A stretch of DNA of 64,000 nt from an uncultured Eubacteriales bacterium (GTDB taxonomy: Bacteria; Bacillota; Clostridia; Oscillospirales; Acutalibacteraceae): positions 1 through 64,000 of the forward strand of contig CATONX010000004.1 of assembly GCA_951801675.1 (NCBI GenBank). The letters are read 5' to 3'. The position numbers were made by a program, and so were the translations under genes. This document shows, piece after piece, positions 61,967 through 64,000 of the stretch. Numbering within the stretch: position 1 is the stretch's first letter; every line of letters starts with the position of its first letter. The notes below the pieces were generated by a model. It worked only from the letters and a program-made list of their open reading frames with translations, was not told the origin of the DNA and made no database searches.

Positions 61967-64000
61967 TTATTCCTGATATTCTTCCATGATATACGCTTCA
62001 AAGATGTCGCCCTCTTTGATGTCGTTAAACTTCATCAGGCCGATGCCGCATTCGTAGCCCTGGGCCACTTCCCGCACGTCGTCTTTAAACCGCTTGAGGG
62101 AATCGATCTTGTCCTCGGAGATGACGATGCCGTCACGCACCACCCGGATTTCCGACTGGCGGGTAACTTTGCCGTCGAGCACGTAGCAGCCCGCCACCGT
62201 GCCCACGTTTGAAATCTTGTACACCGCGCGCACCTCGATGCGGCCCTGGGCCACCTCCCGGTACTTGGGTGCGAGCATTCCCTTCATGGCCGCTTCGATT
62301 TCCTCGATGCAGTCGTAAATGATGCGATACAGGCGGATATCCACCCCGTCGCGCTCGGCGTTGGACTGAGCCACCGGGTCGGGACGCACGTTAAAGCCGA
62401 CAATGATGGCGTTGGAGGCATTTGCGAGCATCACGTCCGACTCGGACACGGCGCCCACCGCTCCGTGGATCACGCGGACCTTTACCTCATCGTTGGACAG
62501 CTTTTCCAGGGACTGGCGCACCGCTTCCACCGAGCCCTGTACGTCCGCCTTGACGATAATGTTGAGCTCCTTCATCTCGCCTTCCTGCATCTGGCTGAAG
62601 AGGTTGTCGAGGGTGACCTTCTGGTAGGCGGCGAACTGCTCTTCCTTCATTTCCTGCTTGCGCTGCTCCACCAGTTCTCTGGCGAGCTTCTCGTCGGAGA
62701 CGGCGTTGAACACGTCGCCGGCGCTGGGCACTTCCGCAAGGCCCGTGATTTCCACCGGCACGGAGGGTCCGGCTTCCTCGACGCGGTTGCCGCGGTCGTC
62801 CACCATGGCGCGCACACGGCCTACCGCCGTACCCGCCACAATCACGTCGCCGGCATGAAGCGTACCGTTTTGCACCAGCACCGTCGCCACCGGGCCACGG
62901 CCCTTGTCAAGCCGCGCTTCGATGACCGTGCCTTTGCCCGCCCGGTCGGGGTTTGCTTTGAGCTCCATCATATCCGCCTGGAGAATGATCATTTCCAACA
63001 GGCTGTCGATCCCGGTGCGCTGCTTGGCGGAAACTGGTACACAGATGGTGCTACCGCCCCATTCCTCGGGCACCAGCTCGTATTCGGTCAGCTGCTGCTT
63101 GATGCGGTCCGGATCGGCGCCGGGCTTGTCGATCTTATTGATGGCCACGATGATGGCCACACCTGCGGCCTTCGCGTGGTTGATGGCTTCCACGGTTTGG
63201 GGCATGATGCCGTCGTCCGCCGCCACCACCAGCACGGCGATGTCGGTGACCTGGGCGCCTCTGGCCCGCATGGAGGTAAACGCCGCATGGCCGGGGGTAT
63301 CCAGGAAGGTCACTTCCCGGTCACCCAAGTAAACCCGGTAAGCACCGATGTGCTGGGTAATGCCGCCCGCCTCGGTCGAGGTGACGTTGGCATCGCGGAT
63401 GGCATCGAGCAGAGAGGTCTTGCCGTGGTCCACGTGGCCCATGACCACCACAACCGGCGTTCTGGGCTGGAGGTTGTCATCGGTGTCCTCACTGTCGTCG
63501 ATGATCTGCTCTTCAATGGTGACTACCACTTCCCGCTCGGTCTTGGCATGGAACTCCATGGCGACCAACGTGGCGGTATCAAAGTCAATCTCCTGGTTGA
63601 TGGTGGCCATGACCCCCATCAGCATGAGCTTTTTGATGACCTCGGAGGAGGTGGCCTTCAGCCGTGCGGCCAGCTCGCCTACGGTGATCATCTCCGGGAT
63701 GGTAATGGTCATCTGCTTTTTCTGACGCTCGGCCGCGATTCTCTTGAGACGCTCGGCCTCGGTCTCCCGGCGGGAATTGTATTGCTTGCGGCCCCGGTTA
63801 TAGAACTGGGAACGCTGGGTCAGCTTCTGCTTTTGGACGATGTTGTCCTTCTTGGCGCGGTCGGGCGCCAGCTGCTCGAACTTTTCGTTGTACTTGTCAA
63901 GCTGCACCACCGCGCTGCGGGTATCCACTGTACGGCGTTCACGCGGGCCCTTGATGGGGGCCTGCTGCTGCGGCCGCTGAGGGGGCTGGGCTGCAGCCCG
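61967..64000 (-). CDS. infB: Translation initiation factor IF-2, 5' end outside the window
   Basis: At least 670 residues of IF-2, open to the right edge, so the N-terminus and start are missing. Seen: an N-terminal basic and Gln/Pro-rich linker, the IF-2 N domain ([23 protein letters not shown]), the GTPase domain with [20 protein letters not shown] and NKIDKPGA, then domains II-IV ending [20 protein letters not shown]. It delivers initiator tRNA to the ribosome. It is the first visible gene of the operon running to nadA; nusA is expected to the right. Confidence 0.97.
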   Translation of the reverse strand, partial: RAAAQPPQRPQQQAPIKGPRERRTVDTRSAVVQLDKYNEKFEQLAPDRAKKDNIVQKQKLTQRSQFYNRGRKQYNSRRETEAERLKRIAAERQKKQMTITIPEMITVGELAARLKATSSEVIKKLMLMGVMATINQEIDFDTATLVAMEFHAKTEREVVVTIEEQIIDDSEDTDDNLQPRTPVVVVMGHVDHGKTSLLDAIRDANVTSTEAGGITQHIGAYRVYLGDREVTFLDTPGHAAFTSMRARGAQVTDIAVLVVAADDGIMPQTVEAINHAKAAGVAIIVAINKIDKPGADPDRIKQQLTEYELVPEEWGGSTICVPVSAKQRTGIDSLLEMIILQADMMELKANPDRAGKGTVIEARLDKGRGPVATVLVQNGTLHAGDVIVAGTAVGRVRAMVDDRGNRVEEAGPSVPVEITGLAEVPSAGDVFNAVSDEKLARELVEQRKQEMKEEQFAAYQKVTLDNLFSQMQEGEMKELNIIVKADVQGSVEAVRQSLEKLSNDEVKVRVIHGAVGAVSESDVMLANASNAIIVGFNVRPDPVAQSNAERDGVDIRLYRIIYDCIEEIEAAMKGMLAPKYREVAQGRIEVRAVYKISNVGTVAGCYVLDGKVTRQSEIRVVRDGIVISEDKIDSLKRFKDDVREVAQGYECGIGLMKFNDIKEGDIFEAYIMEEYQE

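Noticed and set aside
1..64000. CRISPR array, rRNA operon, insertion sequence or prophage
   Set aside because: I saw no regularly spaced direct repeats, rRNA sequence, transposase, integrase or phage structural genes; the only array-like repeats are the collagen triplets and GLUG units inside genes.

Overview
The window reads as a chromosomal segment of an anaerobic, endospore-forming Firmicute, most like the Clostridia and perhaps the Oscillospiraceae. The evidence is spoVAC-spoVAD-spoVAE, a collagen-like exosporium-type protein, a group-B [FeFe]-hydrogenase-like protein, sodium-pump decarboxylase subunits, zinc-ribbon forms of S14 and L36, strong AGGAGG ribosome-binding sites and frequent TTG starts. 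G+C looks to be in the mid to high fifties by eye, with a poorer stretch around 6.4-8.2 kb. The taxonomic placement is an inference.

Layout. 0-5.3 kb: a large secreted repeat protein (GLUG, MBG/YDG, FIVAR-like) followed by a decayed tRNA-Asn. 5.4-8.1 kb: an RNase Z-like MBL enzyme and a stand-alone Shedu-type nuclease. 8.1-14 kb: a collagen-like protein divergent from a Bce-type peptide-sensing and detoxification operon. 14.2-17.5 kb: a zinc-ribbon membrane protein, an orphan MacB-type ATPase and spoVAC-D-E. 17.5-20.6 kb: a SLOG/DUF1273 gene divergent from a small Xre regulator across four similar operator sites, then a radical-SAM and TIGR03915-type DNA-repair pair with a LexA-like box inside its promoter. 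20.6-28.5 kb: DUF2809 protein, htpG behind a perfect CIRCE, a stand-alone AICAR transformylase, a lipoprotein MltG, the hydrogenase and a CmpB-like membrane protein. 28.6-33.7 kb: a VanRS-like two-component system without van resistance genes, an anchored polysaccharide deacetylase and an orphan OppA-like lipoprotein. 34-50 kb: the complete S10-spc-alpha ribosomal operon on the minus strand, rpsJ to rplQ, including short rpmD and rpmJ. 50.3-57.7 kb: SGNH hydrolase, decarboxylase beta and gamma subunits, patatin, three tRNAs (Met, Glu, Val), a TetM-like GTPase lacking the signature domain IV loop, an aquaporin-like channel and a glutathione peroxidase. 57.8-64 kb: the infB-rbfA-nrnA-truB-ribF-nadA operon on the minus strand; infB runs off the right edge.

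The housekeeping blocks are ordinary. The most interesting material is regulatory: the Xre/SLOG operator array next to the SOS-type repair pair, the attenuator-like hairpin in the S10 leader, the response-regulator-type sites in front of the Bce and Van-like modules, and inverted repeats before the deacetylase, aquaporin and hydrogenase genes. Everything was read by eye; no alignment, folding or database search was run.
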